Part shown: in pieces, positions 1-6,731 of the stretch
Numbering within the stretch: the first letter of the stretch is position 1
Layout of the letters: each line of letters opens with the position of its first letter
Origin: an uncultured Gemmatimonadota bacterium
GTDB taxonomy: Bacteria > Gemmatimonadota > Gemmatimonadetes > Gemmatimonadales > Gemmatimonadaceae
Direction: 5' to 3'
Assembly: GCA_946887155.1 (NCBI GenBank)
Contig: CAMPKM010000163.1
Coordinates: 1 to 6,790 of the forward strand
DNA: 6,790 nucleotides
Translations under genes and position numbers: made by a program
Notes under the pieces: model-generated
The model's input: only the letters and a program-made list of their open reading frames with translations
Told to the model about the DNA's origin: nothing
The model's database searches: none

Positions 1-260
1 ATTCGATGCTTGAGTTGAAAGAACTCGCGTGTGCCATGCGTCGCCTCGCCGAGTGAGACAATGCGAGCGTTGCCGATCAGCCGCTTCAGTGGCTGCATAT
101 CGGCGAACCCACTGCCCGCCTCGGTCGTTGTCAGCCTGATAGCGTTTGCGCGAATCCACTCCGTGGTGCTGCTGTCCTGCTGTGCATGCGAAATGCCGAC
201 CGGCAGCACGGCGCCGATGACGAGTGCCAACAGATGAAAGAGGCGCAATGGCGTTGCCAA
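1..260 (-). CDS. Erythromycin esterase-family protein, secreted, N-terminal fragment
   Basis: I translated the minus strand by hand here. The frame gives a hydrophobic signal peptide (LFHLLALVIGAVLPVGISHA, likely cleavage SHA|QQ), then a helical start (TTEWIRANAIRLTT) and the segment IVSLGEATHGTREFFQLKHR just before the window edge. GEATHG followed by TREFFQLKHR is the hallmark N-terminal motif of the erythromycin esterase family (Pfam PF05139); in characterised members the Glu and His of this motif lie in the active site. No ATG is available between the upstream in-frame TGA and the signal peptide. The start must therefore be TTG, at 260 (GGA six bases upstream) or at 248 (no Shine-Dalgarno). 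I chose 260. About 86 codons are present and the gene runs off the left edge. Family members outside pathogens are often of unknown substrate, so macrolide resistance cannot be concluded. The family call is firm; the start is uncertain. Confidence 0.82.
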   Translation of the reverse strand, partial: MATPLRLFHLLALVIGAVLPVGISHAQQDSSTTEWIRANAIRLTTTEAGSGFADMQPLKRLIGNARIVSLGEATHGTREFFQLKHR

Positions 261-268
261 ACGGGTTC

Positions 269-319
269 CAGACTCGATCGAAGTCTTTTGCGACCACTCT
301 CAATCGAGTCTGACCCCAT
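269..319 (-). repeat. Palindromic element, REP-like, between two co-directional genes
   Basis: The 10-base arm CAGACTCGAT (269-278) is perfectly complemented by ATCGAGTCTG (303-312), leaving a 24-base loop. The right arm continues into ACCCC, so on the minus strand the element begins AATGGGGTCAGACTCGATT. No T-run follows either arm, so it is not a standard intrinsic terminator. GGGGTCAGA(C/G)TCGA-type borders are, from memory, common in palindromic repeats associated with REP/Y1 (IS200-like) transposases; that link is recollection and not something shown here. It lies 5 bases past the stop codon of the sortilin-like gene and its left arm abuts the putative start region of the esterase. Confidence 0.5.
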
Positions 320-324
320 TGTCC

Positions 325-3300
325 TCAGTGGAGGATGATGCCCGGCAGGTTTCGCTGTTGCAGCAACCGGTTGAGTGCTGGCAGGTCGGTTTGCAGGATC
401 ATCTGGAGATTTCTGCGCGCGTCCTCCAGTTGGACCTTCAACACCTGGTGCACTTCGCCTGCCTGATCCGTCGGGCGGAAGTCGGCCGACGCAGCGTTGC
501 CGATCAGGTAGCGCAACCGTTCCGCCACTTGCGCCGGCCACCGCACGCCGTCCTGTCCCGTGCCGGTCACACGCAACTGAATCAGGTGCTCCTCGACGCC
601 AATCAGCTTCTGCGTGAGCGCCTCGCTCTGTCGAAGGATCTCGGCGGCACCTGTCCCGCCCTGGTCACGAAGGATCGCCTCGAGGTCGAGCAGTTGCCGG
701 CGCGTCCACTCGATGCGATTAATCGCCGACGCGGCCGAGTCGTGGTCGACCCGCATGGCCTTCACCGCGGCAAGCTGTGCCGCGATGTCCGCCTCGGTGC
801 CTTCGGAGTTCGGGTCCTTCAGTACCCGCAGCGGCTGCGTGTGCGTGCGGCCATCCACTTCCATCGTCACCGTGTACGTTCCCGGCGGCTGCAACAGCGA
901 GATGCCGTTCCCCTGCGTGCGAACCCGATTGGGGCCGAGGTCCACCCACTCCGCGTAGAGCGGCGTCGTGCGCATGCGGATGGGAATGGACGGCGTGTCG
1001 GTGAGATTCCAGACGACGCGGTTGATCCCCTGCTGCCGCGTACCGGGTAGAGTCCGCACGACGGCGCCCGACGCATCCGTTATCCGGATGGTAACGTTGC
1101 CGCGCGGCACGCTGCCTAACCAGTAGCTGATGTATGCACCCGGATCCGGGTTCTCGCCGGCGGTCATGTCGTTCGGCATGGTCATCGGCTGCGTGCGCTG
1201 GTGGAACCGGTACGCGTCGCGCGGCTTGAACAGGTGCGAGGCTGACGACGCGACCTGCGGCGTCAACTGCTGCAGCGGTGTCACGTCATCCATGATCCAG
1301 TAGCCACGCCCGTACGTGCCCACGACCAGGTCGTTGAAGTGCGTTTGCACCTTCAGGTCGTACATCGGCGTCGGCGGCAGGTTGTTGATGAACGGCATCC
1401 AGTTCTCGCCGTCATCGAACGAGATGTAGATCCGGTTCTCGGTGCCGAGGTACAGCAGTCCCTGCCTGACGGGATCTTCGTGGATGGCACGACCGAAGCT
1501 CAAAGGATGGACCGGGATGCCTTTCGTGATCGGCGTCCAGGTCTGCCCGAAGTTCGTCGTCTTGTAGGCATACGTCTTGAAATCGCCCACCATGTGCGCT
1601 TCGGCAATGAGATAGGCCTTCCCCGCGCTCCACTTCGACGCATCGATCATTCGAACCGTGGCATCCTTCGGAAAACCGGGAAGGTTGGCGGTGACATCCG
1701 TCCAGCTTCCGCCGGCGTTACGGCTCACCTGCACCTTGCCGTCGTTGGTCCCCGCCCAGAGGACGCCCGCCTGAGACGGCGACTCGTCGAACGCGTAGAT
1801 CACACAGCAGTACTCGACACCGATGTTGTCGGGCGTCAGTCCGCCCGAAATCTTCTGTTTCGACTTGTCGTTGGTGGTGAGGTCGGGGCTGATCACTTGC
1901 CAGCTCTGGCCCCCGTTGGTCGTGCGATGCACGTGCTGGCTCGTCACGTACAGCGTGTTCCCGTCGTGCGGTGAGAACAGGAGCGGGAACGTCCACTGAA
2001 AGCGGTACTTGAGCGACTCGGCTGCCCATCCGCCCGTGCTTTGCGGCCAGACTTCGACGTTTCGCACGTGCCGATTGCGCACGTCCATGCGAGTGACGAT
2101 GCCGCCGCGCGCGCCGGAACCCGATGCACTCGACCAGACCACGTCAGGGTCGCGAGGGTCCGGCGTCGCGAATCCACTCTCGCCCCCGCCGACCGCGAAC
2201 CAATCGCCTCGCGCGATCCCGCCGCCATAGAGTGAATTGCTCGGGCCCCGTGTGGACGGGCCGTCCTGCCGGTTGCCCATCACGTTGTAGGGAATCGCGT
2301 TGTCCATCGTGACGTGGTACATCTGCGCGATCGGGAGGTGGACGCGTTGCCATGTCTCGCCGCGATTCAGCGTGATGCCGATCCCCTGGTCGTTTCCACC
2401 GATCATCCGGTTGCCGTTCTCCGGGTCGATCCAGAGATCGTGGTGGTCGCCGCCGGGACTGCGCAGGCCGTTCTGGTTCTGCCCCGTGCGTCCGCCATCG
2501 ATGGTCTTGATGAACGACGCGGCGAGAAAATACGCTTCGTCTGGATCATCGGTGGAAACGCGGCACTGGTTGTAGTAGCCGGTGCGGCCGCCGAAGTTGC
2601 GGTCGTGGCTCATGAGCTGCCACGTCTGGCCGCCGTTGTCGGAGCGCCAGAGCTCTCCGCTTTCGGTCGGCTGGCCTTTCCATGGCACGCCATCGCCGGT
2701 TTCGATCAACGCGTAAACGCGACGTGAATCCGCCGGCGTCATGCAGACGTCGATCTTGCCGACGGGCAACCTCGGCAACCCGTTCCCCTGCAGTCTGGTC
2801 CACGTGTCGCCACCATCGCGGGACATGTAGATCCCGCTGCCGGGACCGCCGCTCTCGCGGCCCCAGGTGTTCACGACGATCTCCCACATGCCGGCGAACA
2901 GGATGCGAGGGTTGTTGGGATCCATCACCAGGCTGGACGCGCCGACGTTCTCGTTCACGAACAGCACCTGGTTCCACGTCTTGCCGCCATCCGTCGTGCG
3001 ATAGATGCCACGCTCGCGCTGTGGTCCGTGCGCGTGGCCTAACGACGCGACGTAGACGATGTCCGGGTTCGACGGATGGATGACGACGCGGCTGATGCGG
3101 CCGGTCGCGCGCAGCCCCATGTTCGTCCACGTTTCGCCGGCGTCGGTCGACTTGTAGACGCCGTCACCCACCGAGACGTTCGAGCGGATGTGCGGCTCAC
3201 CCGTGCCGACCCACACGATCGCCGGATCCGACGTCGACACCGCCAGTGCGCCGGCCGCATGTGATTCCTGCGCGTCGAACACCGGCCGCCAGATGATACC

Positions 3301-3516
3301 GCCGTCAGTGGACTTCCAGACGCCTCCGGTCGCGGCGCCGGCATAGTAGGTCAGCGGATCGCCGACCACGCCCGACACGGAAGACAGGCGATTGCCGACG
3401 GGCCCGATGTACCGGAAGGTCAGCGGACTGAGCGCGCTGGTCGTTATCTGCTGCGCCGGAAGGGCAAGCGGAACGATGGACAGGGCAACGATGGTCGCGT
3501 TGAACACCACACGCAT
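325..3516 (-). CDS. Secreted sortilin/VPS10-like Asp-box beta-propeller protein
   Basis: The 1063-residue product starts with a signal peptide (hydrophobic stretch about 7-21, likely cleavage ALPA|QQ). It then carries about eleven Asp-box (BNR) motifs of the S-x-D-x-G-x-x-W type, for example at residues 69-76 (STDGGIIW), 123-130, 174-181, 232-239, 292-299, 532-539, 598-605, 653-660 and 699-706. The family-typical GDHHDLWIDP (about 356-365) and GTYGRGYWIMDD (about 733-744) are present. A beta-sandwich resembling FlgD Ig-like domains follows (about 803-900), then a helical C-terminal region (about 907-1063). Such proteins are annotated as 'VPS10/sortilin domain' or 'glycosyl hydrolase' in Acidobacteriota and Gemmatimonadota. 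The substrate is unknown and I see no defined catalytic site. The start at 3516 is chosen because the signal peptide begins there and AAGGAG lies seven bases upstream; the open frame continues to 3936 but that extension is not protein-like and overlaps the divergent gene. Divergent from the permease. Confidence 0.9.
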   Translation of the reverse strand: MRVVFNATIVALSIVPLALPAQQITTSALSPLTFRYIGPVGNRLSSVSGVVGDPLTYYAGAATGGVWKSTDGGIIWRPVFDAQESHAAGALAVSTSDPAIVWVGTGEPHIRSNVSVGDGVYKSTDAGETWTNMGLRATGRISRVVIHPSNPDIVYVASLGHAHGPQRERGIYRTTDGGKTWNQVLFVNENVGASSLVMDPNNPRILFAGMWEIVVNTWGRESGGPGSGIYMSRDGGDTWTRLQGNGLPRLPVGKIDVCMTPADSRRVYALIETGDGVPWKGQPTESGELWRSDNGGQTWQLMSHDRNFGGRTGYYNQCRVSTDDPDEAYFLAASFIKTIDGGRTGQNQNGLRSPGGDHHDLWIDPENGNRMIGGNDQGIGITLNRGETWQRVHLPIAQMYHVTMDNAIPYNVMGNRQDGPSTRGPSNSLYGGGIARGDWFAVGGGESGFATPDPRDPDVVWSSASGSGARGGIVTRMDVRNRHVRNVEVWPQSTGGWAAESLKYRFQWTFPLLFSPHDGNTLYVTSQHVHRTTNGGQSWQVISPDLTTNDKSKQKISGGLTPDNIGVEYCCVIYAFDESPSQAGVLWAGTNDGKVQVSRNAGGSWTDVTANLPGFPKDATVRMIDASKWSAGKAYLIAEAHMVGDFKTYAYKTTNFGQTWTPITKGIPVHPLSFGRAIHEDPVRQGLLYLGTENRIYISFDDGENWMPFINNLPPTPMYDLKVQTHFNDLVVGTYGRGYWIMDDVTPLQQLTPQVASSASHLFKPRDAYRFHQRTQPMTMPNDMTAGENPDPGAYISYWLGSVPRGNVTIRITDASGAVVRTLPGTRQQGINRVVWNLTDTPSIPIRMRTTPLYAEWVDLGPNRVRTQGNGISLLQPPGTYTVTMEVDGRTHTQPLRVLKDPNSEGTEADIAAQLAAVKAMRVDHDSAASAINRIEWTRRQLLDLEAILRDQGGTGAAEILRQSEALTQKLIGVEEHLIQLRVTGTGQDGVRWPAQVAERLRYLIGNAASADFRPTDQAGEVHQVLKVQLEDARRNLQMILQTDLPALNRLLQQRNLPGIILH

Positions 3517-3523
3517 GGGACGA

Positions 3524-3529
3524 CTCCTT
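3524..3529 (-). promoter_or_regulatory. Ribosome binding site AAGGAG of the sortilin-like gene
   Basis: On the minus strand AAGGAG is followed by seven bases and then the ATG at 3516. This is a near-ideal Shine-Dalgarno and decides the start against the longer open frame reaching 3936. Confidence 0.85.
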
Positions 3530-3541
3530 GCTGGCCGGATT

Positions 3542-3560
3542 GGGAGAACGTCGATGTCCC
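3542..3560. promoter_or_regulatory. Imperfect 19-bp palindrome, possible operator
   Basis: GGGAGAACGTCGATGTCCC pairs with its own reverse complement at seven of nine positions around a central base. It lies 26-44 bp upstream of the sortilin-like start codon, within the divergent intergenic region. The size and position suit a dimeric regulator or a leader hairpin, but no regulator gene is nearby and chance is possible in GC-rich DNA. Confidence 0.25.
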
Positions 3561-3566
3561 GGCAAA

Positions 3567-3605
3567 TGCCGTCCGCTAATTGGGAGACGGGGCGAACGGA
3601 CGGCA
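3567..3605. promoter_or_regulatory. 9-bp perfect inverted repeat in the divergent promoter region
   Basis: TGCCGTCCG (3567-3575) is the exact reverse complement of CGGACGGCA (3597-3605), with a 21-base spacer and arm centres 30 bp apart, close to three helical turns. The spacer holds the most AT-rich bit of the region (CTAATT). On the minus strand a weak TTGCCG (3606-3601) and CAATTA (3582-3577), 18 bases apart, could be a -35/-10 pair for the sortilin-like gene; this would place the arms over the promoter. The rest of the 153-bp intergenic region (3517-3669) shows no other clear promoter on either strand. Confidence 0.35.
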
Positions 3606-3669
3606 AGATCGACCGCGAAACGCTTCCGCCGTACGTTCTGTCGAAGGACCAGACCATTCCGGGGAACCA

Positions 3670-6237
3670 TTGCCAAACGCCACAGGACGCACGTTCGCCA
3701 ACTGGTTCGAGTTCCTGGTGCAGGACGTTCGATACGCATCGCGCGGACTCCGGTTGCATGCCGGATTCGCGGCGATGGTCATCCTCACGCTTTCGCTTGG
3801 CATCGGCGCGAACGTCACCATGTTCAGCATCCTCGACCGGCTGCTGCTGCGGACCCCGGCCCACATCGTGGACGTCGATAACGTCGTCCAGGTCCACACG
3901 CGCTGGTTCGGCAACGAAGGCGTCCAGTCGTCGCAACCGTACCGGCTGTACAAGGATCTGGCGGCGGGCGTGAGCGAATTCGAGCAGGTTGCGGTGACCA
4001 CGGTCTCGGGCCTGGCGAACCGTGACTATTACCCGCTGGGCCGTGGCGCCGGCGCGCGCCGGATACCGGGGGTACAGGTAAGCCCGGACTACTTTCCGTT
4101 GTTAGGCGTCCGCCCCCACCGTGGCCGCTTCTTCCAGGAAGACGAAGCCGGCGAGGCCAACCCGCAGCACCTGGCCGTGATCGGGTACAACTTCTGGCGG
4201 CGACAGTTCGATGGTCGCGACGACGCGATCGGCAGCACGCTCGACCTGGGCATGGATCGCTATACCATCGTGGGCGTGGCGCCAGAAGGCTTCACCGGCG
4301 TGGAATTGAGCGACATCGACGTCTGGATTCCGATTGCCGCGGCCGGTGGATTGCGATTTGCCAAAAGCACGGACTGGGCGACCACCCGGAACTCGCAATG
4401 GCTCACCATCATCGCGCGGCACAGGCCGGGCGCGACGGTGGAACGCGCGCAGGCCCACCCCCCGGCGGTCTTTCGCGCCGGGGAGCGTGAGCGTGTAGCG
4501 GCGACGCCGAATGCGAGCCCACGCTTCCGCGCCAGTCCGGATTCACAGTCGGTGGAGTTCAGCTCGATCGTGCCCGGGAAATCAATCCGTTCGTATGGGC
4601 TGGGCGCGCGATCGGCCGAGGTGCGCGTGTCGCAACTCCTCGGCGGCGTCTCGATCATCGTACTGCTCATCGCGTGCGCCAACGTCGCCAACCTGCTCCT
4701 CGTCCGCGCGTCAGGCAGGCGCCGGGAGATTGCGATCCGGCTCGCGCTCGGCGTGACCCGTGGGCGACTCGTCCGGCAACTCGTGGTCGAGGGACTCGTC
4801 CTGTCCGTGCTGGGGGGACTCGGCGCACTGCTGTGCGCGCAGTGGTCGTCCGGGTTCATCCGCACGCTGCTGCTCGGGGACACGGCGTGGAGCGGGTCCC
4901 CGGTCGACAGCCGGATGCTCGCGTTCACGGCGATCGCCGCGATCGGCACCGGCATGCTTACGTCGCTGCTTCCCGCACTTCAGGCGAGCCGACCGGAGCT
5001 GACGTCGGCGCTGAAGGCCGGCGTGCGCGAAGGCGGAGGGACGCGCACGTTCACGCGGTCGTTGCTGATCGCCGGACAGGCGGCGATGGCGCTCATCCTG
5101 CTGGCGGGAGCGGGACTCTTCGTCCGCAGCCTGCAGAACGTGATGAACACGCCATTAGGCATCGACATCGACCGGGTGCTGGCCGCCGGGGTCCAACATG
5201 CCAGCGTCGGCATGAGCAACGCCGAGGCACGCGAAGTGTTCCGGCAGGCGACCGCCCGCGCGACGGAGATCCCGGGGATCACGGCCGCGGCGACGTCCGT
5301 CGGGTTGTCGTTCGGCATGGGATGGGGGACCAGCTTGCACGTGCCCGGGCGTGAACAGCCGAAGGAGCGGAACAACCCGAGCCAGTACGCCGTGACGCCG
5401 GACTACTTCAAGGTTCTTGGCATCCGGCTCCTCGAGGGGAGGCTGTTCACGGAGTCCGACCGCGCCGGAACCGAACTGGTGACGGTGATCAACGAGACCG
5501 CCGCGCGCACCTTCTGGCCGGGGCTGAATCCCATCGGGCAGTGCGTGCGAATTGGCGCGGACACGATGCCATGCACGACGGTCATCGGCATCGTCACCGA
5601 TGCCCGCCGCCAGGAGCTCGTCGAATCGCCAGTCACGATGATCTTCCGGCCGCTCGACCAGCTCGATCCGGCGGTGTACGACCGTTCGGTGACGTTCTTC
5701 GGCTTTTCGTTCATCGCGCGCACCACGCGCAAGCCGGCGACGCTCGCGGAGCCGTTGCGGCGACTGATCCAGTCGGTGAACCCGAACCTGCCGTACGCGG
5801 AGGTTCGTCCGCTGGCGCACCGCCTTGGCCGCCAGACGCGGTCGTGGACCCTGGGCGCGACGATGTTCACGATCTTCGGCGCATTGTCGCTGCTGGTGGC
5901 GGCGATCGGGTTGTACAGCGTGGTAGCGTTCACCGTGGCGCAGCGGCAGCACGAATTCGGCGTGCGGGTGGCGTTAGGCGCATCCGGCGGCAACCTGCTG
6001 CGGCTGACGGTGGTTCGCGGCGTGCTGCCGGTCGCTGCGGGAGTGGGCGTCGGGCTGAGCGTTGCGCTGGCGGCGAGCCGTGTGCTCGAGGGAATGCTGT
6101 ACGAGACGTCGCCGCGCGACCCGATCATTTATGCGGGTGCGGGCATTACGCTGCTCGCCGTCACGGTCGTGGCCAGTCTGCTCCCGGCACGTCGGGCAGC
6201 GAAGGCCGATCCGATGCTGGCGCTTCGCGCCGACTAG
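3670..6237 (+). CDS. ADOP-type ABC transporter permease (two MacB/FtsX modules)
   Basis: The 855-residue product is a membrane protein with a tandem duplication. Module one has TM1 at about 34-58, a large periplasmic MacB-like core domain, then TMs at about 322-345, 373-392 and 416-437. Module two repeats this with TMs at about 466-487, 729-752, 783-803 and 820-840. Each module carries the cytoplasmic motif E-x-x-x-R-x-ALG after its second helix (EIAIRLALGVTRG at 353-365, EFGVRVALGASGG at 762-774). The opening QDVRYASRGLRLHAGF...LSLGIGANVTMFS and the ending DPMLALRAD are typical of the 'acidobacterial duplicated orphan permease' group, which usually lacks an adjacent ATPase; none is seen here. 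The family is related to MacB (export of peptides, lipoproteins or small molecules), but the substrate is unknown. The start is uncertain: TTG at 3670 has GGGGA five bases upstream; TTG at 3580 lies inside the inverted repeat and lacks a Shine-Dalgarno; GTG at 3718 is also possible. Confidence 0.92.
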   Translation: MPNATGRTFANWFEFLVQDVRYASRGLRLHAGFAAMVILTLSLGIGANVTMFSILDRLLLRTPAHIVDVDNVVQVHTRWFGNEGVQSSQPYRLYKDLAAGVSEFEQVAVTTVSGLANRDYYPLGRGAGARRIPGVQVSPDYFPLLGVRPHRGRFFQEDEAGEANPQHLAVIGYNFWRRQFDGRDDAIGSTLDLGMDRYTIVGVAPEGFTGVELSDIDVWIPIAAAGGLRFAKSTDWATTRNSQWLTIIARHRPGATVERAQAHPPAVFRAGERERVAATPNASPRFRASPDSQSVEFSSIVPGKSIRSYGLGARSAEVRVSQLLGGVSIIVLLIACANVANLLLVRASGRRREIAIRLALGVTRGRLVRQLVVEGLVLSVLGGLGALLCAQWSSGFIRTLLLGDTAWSGSPVDSRMLAFTAIAAIGTGMLTSLLPALQASRPELTSALKAGVREGGGTRTFTRSLLIAGQAAMALILLAGAGLFVRSLQNVMNTPLGIDIDRVLAAGVQHASVGMSNAEAREVFRQATARATEIPGITAAATSVGLSFGMGWGTSLHVPGREQPKERNNPSQYAVTPDYFKVLGIRLLEGRLFTESDRAGTELVTVINETAARTFWPGLNPIGQCVRIGADTMPCTTVIGIVTDARRQELVESPVTMIFRPLDQLDPAVYDRSVTFFGFSFIARTTRKPATLAEPLRRLIQSVNPNLPYAEVRPLAHRLGRQTRSWTLGATMFTIFGALSLLVAAIGLYSVVAFTVAQRQHEFGVRVALGASGGNLLRLTVVRGVLPVAAGVGVGLSVALAASRVLEGMLYETSPRDPIIYAGAGITLLAVTVVASLLPARRAAKADPMLALRAD

Positions 6238-6245
6238 GACTTGCC

Positions 6246-6650
6246 TTACGGCACGACGATCAGTTCGCCGCGCATCCCGCCGCCGACATGCGGTGAACAG
6301 AAGAAGCGGTAGCGGCCAGGCGGGAGCGCGGGCACGATGACCTTGTAGGTGTCACCGTTGAGCACGAGCAGTGGACCCGCCAGCTGGATGTTGCGTGACC
6401 ACGCGGTCTTCGGCCGGTCCGGCATTGCGGCATCGAGGAGCCGGTGCACGGCGTCGGAGATCGAATCCTCTGCGAACTGCACGTTATGTGGCCCGCCGCG
6501 CCCGTTCGTGAAGACGAGCGTATCGCCGGCTTGCGCCGTGATCATCGACGGCGAAAAGCGGTTGTTATCGAGCTGGATGTCCTTGCGATCGGCGATGGAT
6601 GATGTCCACGATCCGATGGTCAGGATCGCAAGGGCGGGTAGGTACTTCAT
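6246..6650 (-). CDS. Plastocyanin/azurin-family copper-binding protein (cupredoxin)
   Basis: This 134-residue exported protein has an N-terminal signal peptide (about 1-20, cleavage near SSIA|DRKD) and one cupredoxin beta-barrel. The type 1 copper ligands are complete: His55 in GGPHNV, and Cys118, His121 and Met126 in CSPHVGGGM, with the same C-x2-H-x4-M spacing as plant plastocyanin. The intervening segment (ISDAVHRLLDAAMPDRP...LAGPLLVLNGDTYKVIV) fits small single-domain bacterial plastocyanins. The likely role is periplasmic one-electron transfer or copper handling; the redox partner is not in the window. The ATG at 6650 is the only start that keeps the signal peptide: an in-frame TGA lies in the upstream repeats and no other start codon intervenes. 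The bases before it (GCCCTCACGA) contain no Shine-Dalgarno. The gene converges on the permease with 8 bp between stop codons and no terminator between them. Confidence 0.9.
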   Translation of the reverse strand: MKYLPALAILTIGSWTSSIADRKDIQLDNNRFSPSMITAQAGDTLVFTNGRGGPHNVQFAEDSISDAVHRLLDAAMPDRPKTAWSRNIQLAGPLLVLNGDTYKVIVPALPPGRYRFFCSPHVGGGMRGELIVVP

Positions 6651-6652
6651 TC

Positions 6653-6715
6653 GTGAGGGCGTGAGACCGTGAGACCGTGAGTCGTGAGATCATGAGACCG
6701 TGAGGTCGTGAGATC
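6653..6715. repeat. Tandem degenerate octamers (GTGAGACC-type) in the cupredoxin 5' flank
   Basis: Eight consecutive units share the core GTGAG: GTGAGGGC, GTGAGACC, GTGAGACC, GTGAGTC, GTGAGATC, ATGAGACC, GTGAGGTC and GTGAGATC; a ninth partial unit (GTGAGCC) follows after four Gs at 6720-6726. Seven units are 8 bases long and one is 7. There are no spacers, so it is not CRISPR. On the minus strand the array reads GGTCTCAC and ends two bases before the cupredoxin ATG, so it forms the proximal 5' leader. Confidence 0.8.
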
Positions 6716-6731
6716 GGGGGTGAGCCTTCAA

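Noticed and set aside
31..237. Plus-strand open frame of 68 codons at the left edge
   Set aside because: It is opposite the erythromycin-esterase-like N-terminus, whose conserved motif is in the minus-strand frame.
269..312. Rho-independent terminator of the sortilin-like gene
   Set aside because: The stem has a 24-base loop and no T-run after it on either strand.
319..1050. Plus-strand open frame of 243 codons antisense to the sortilin-like gene
   Set aside because: It lies fully inside a well-supported gene, is Arg/Val/His-rich in the way of GC-rich shadows, and has no recognisable domain or ribosome binding site.
3517..3936. 140-residue N-terminal extension of the sortilin-like protein
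   Set aside because: It would precede a clear signal peptide, is not protein-like, and overlaps the conserved start of the divergent permease; AAGGAG marks the start at 3516.
4445..4500. Possible compensating frameshifts in the permease (HPPAVFRAGERERVAA region)
   Set aside because: The run of Cs looked suspicious, but the frame stays open and family-like on both sides and this loop varies in the family; no evidence of error.
5155..5952. Minus-strand open frame of 265 codons antisense to the permease
   Set aside because: Very Arg-rich, low-complexity translation opposite conserved permease sequence; a typical shadow frame.
6653..6726. CRISPR-like array
   Set aside because: Units of 7-8 bases are directly adjacent, degenerate and without spacers.
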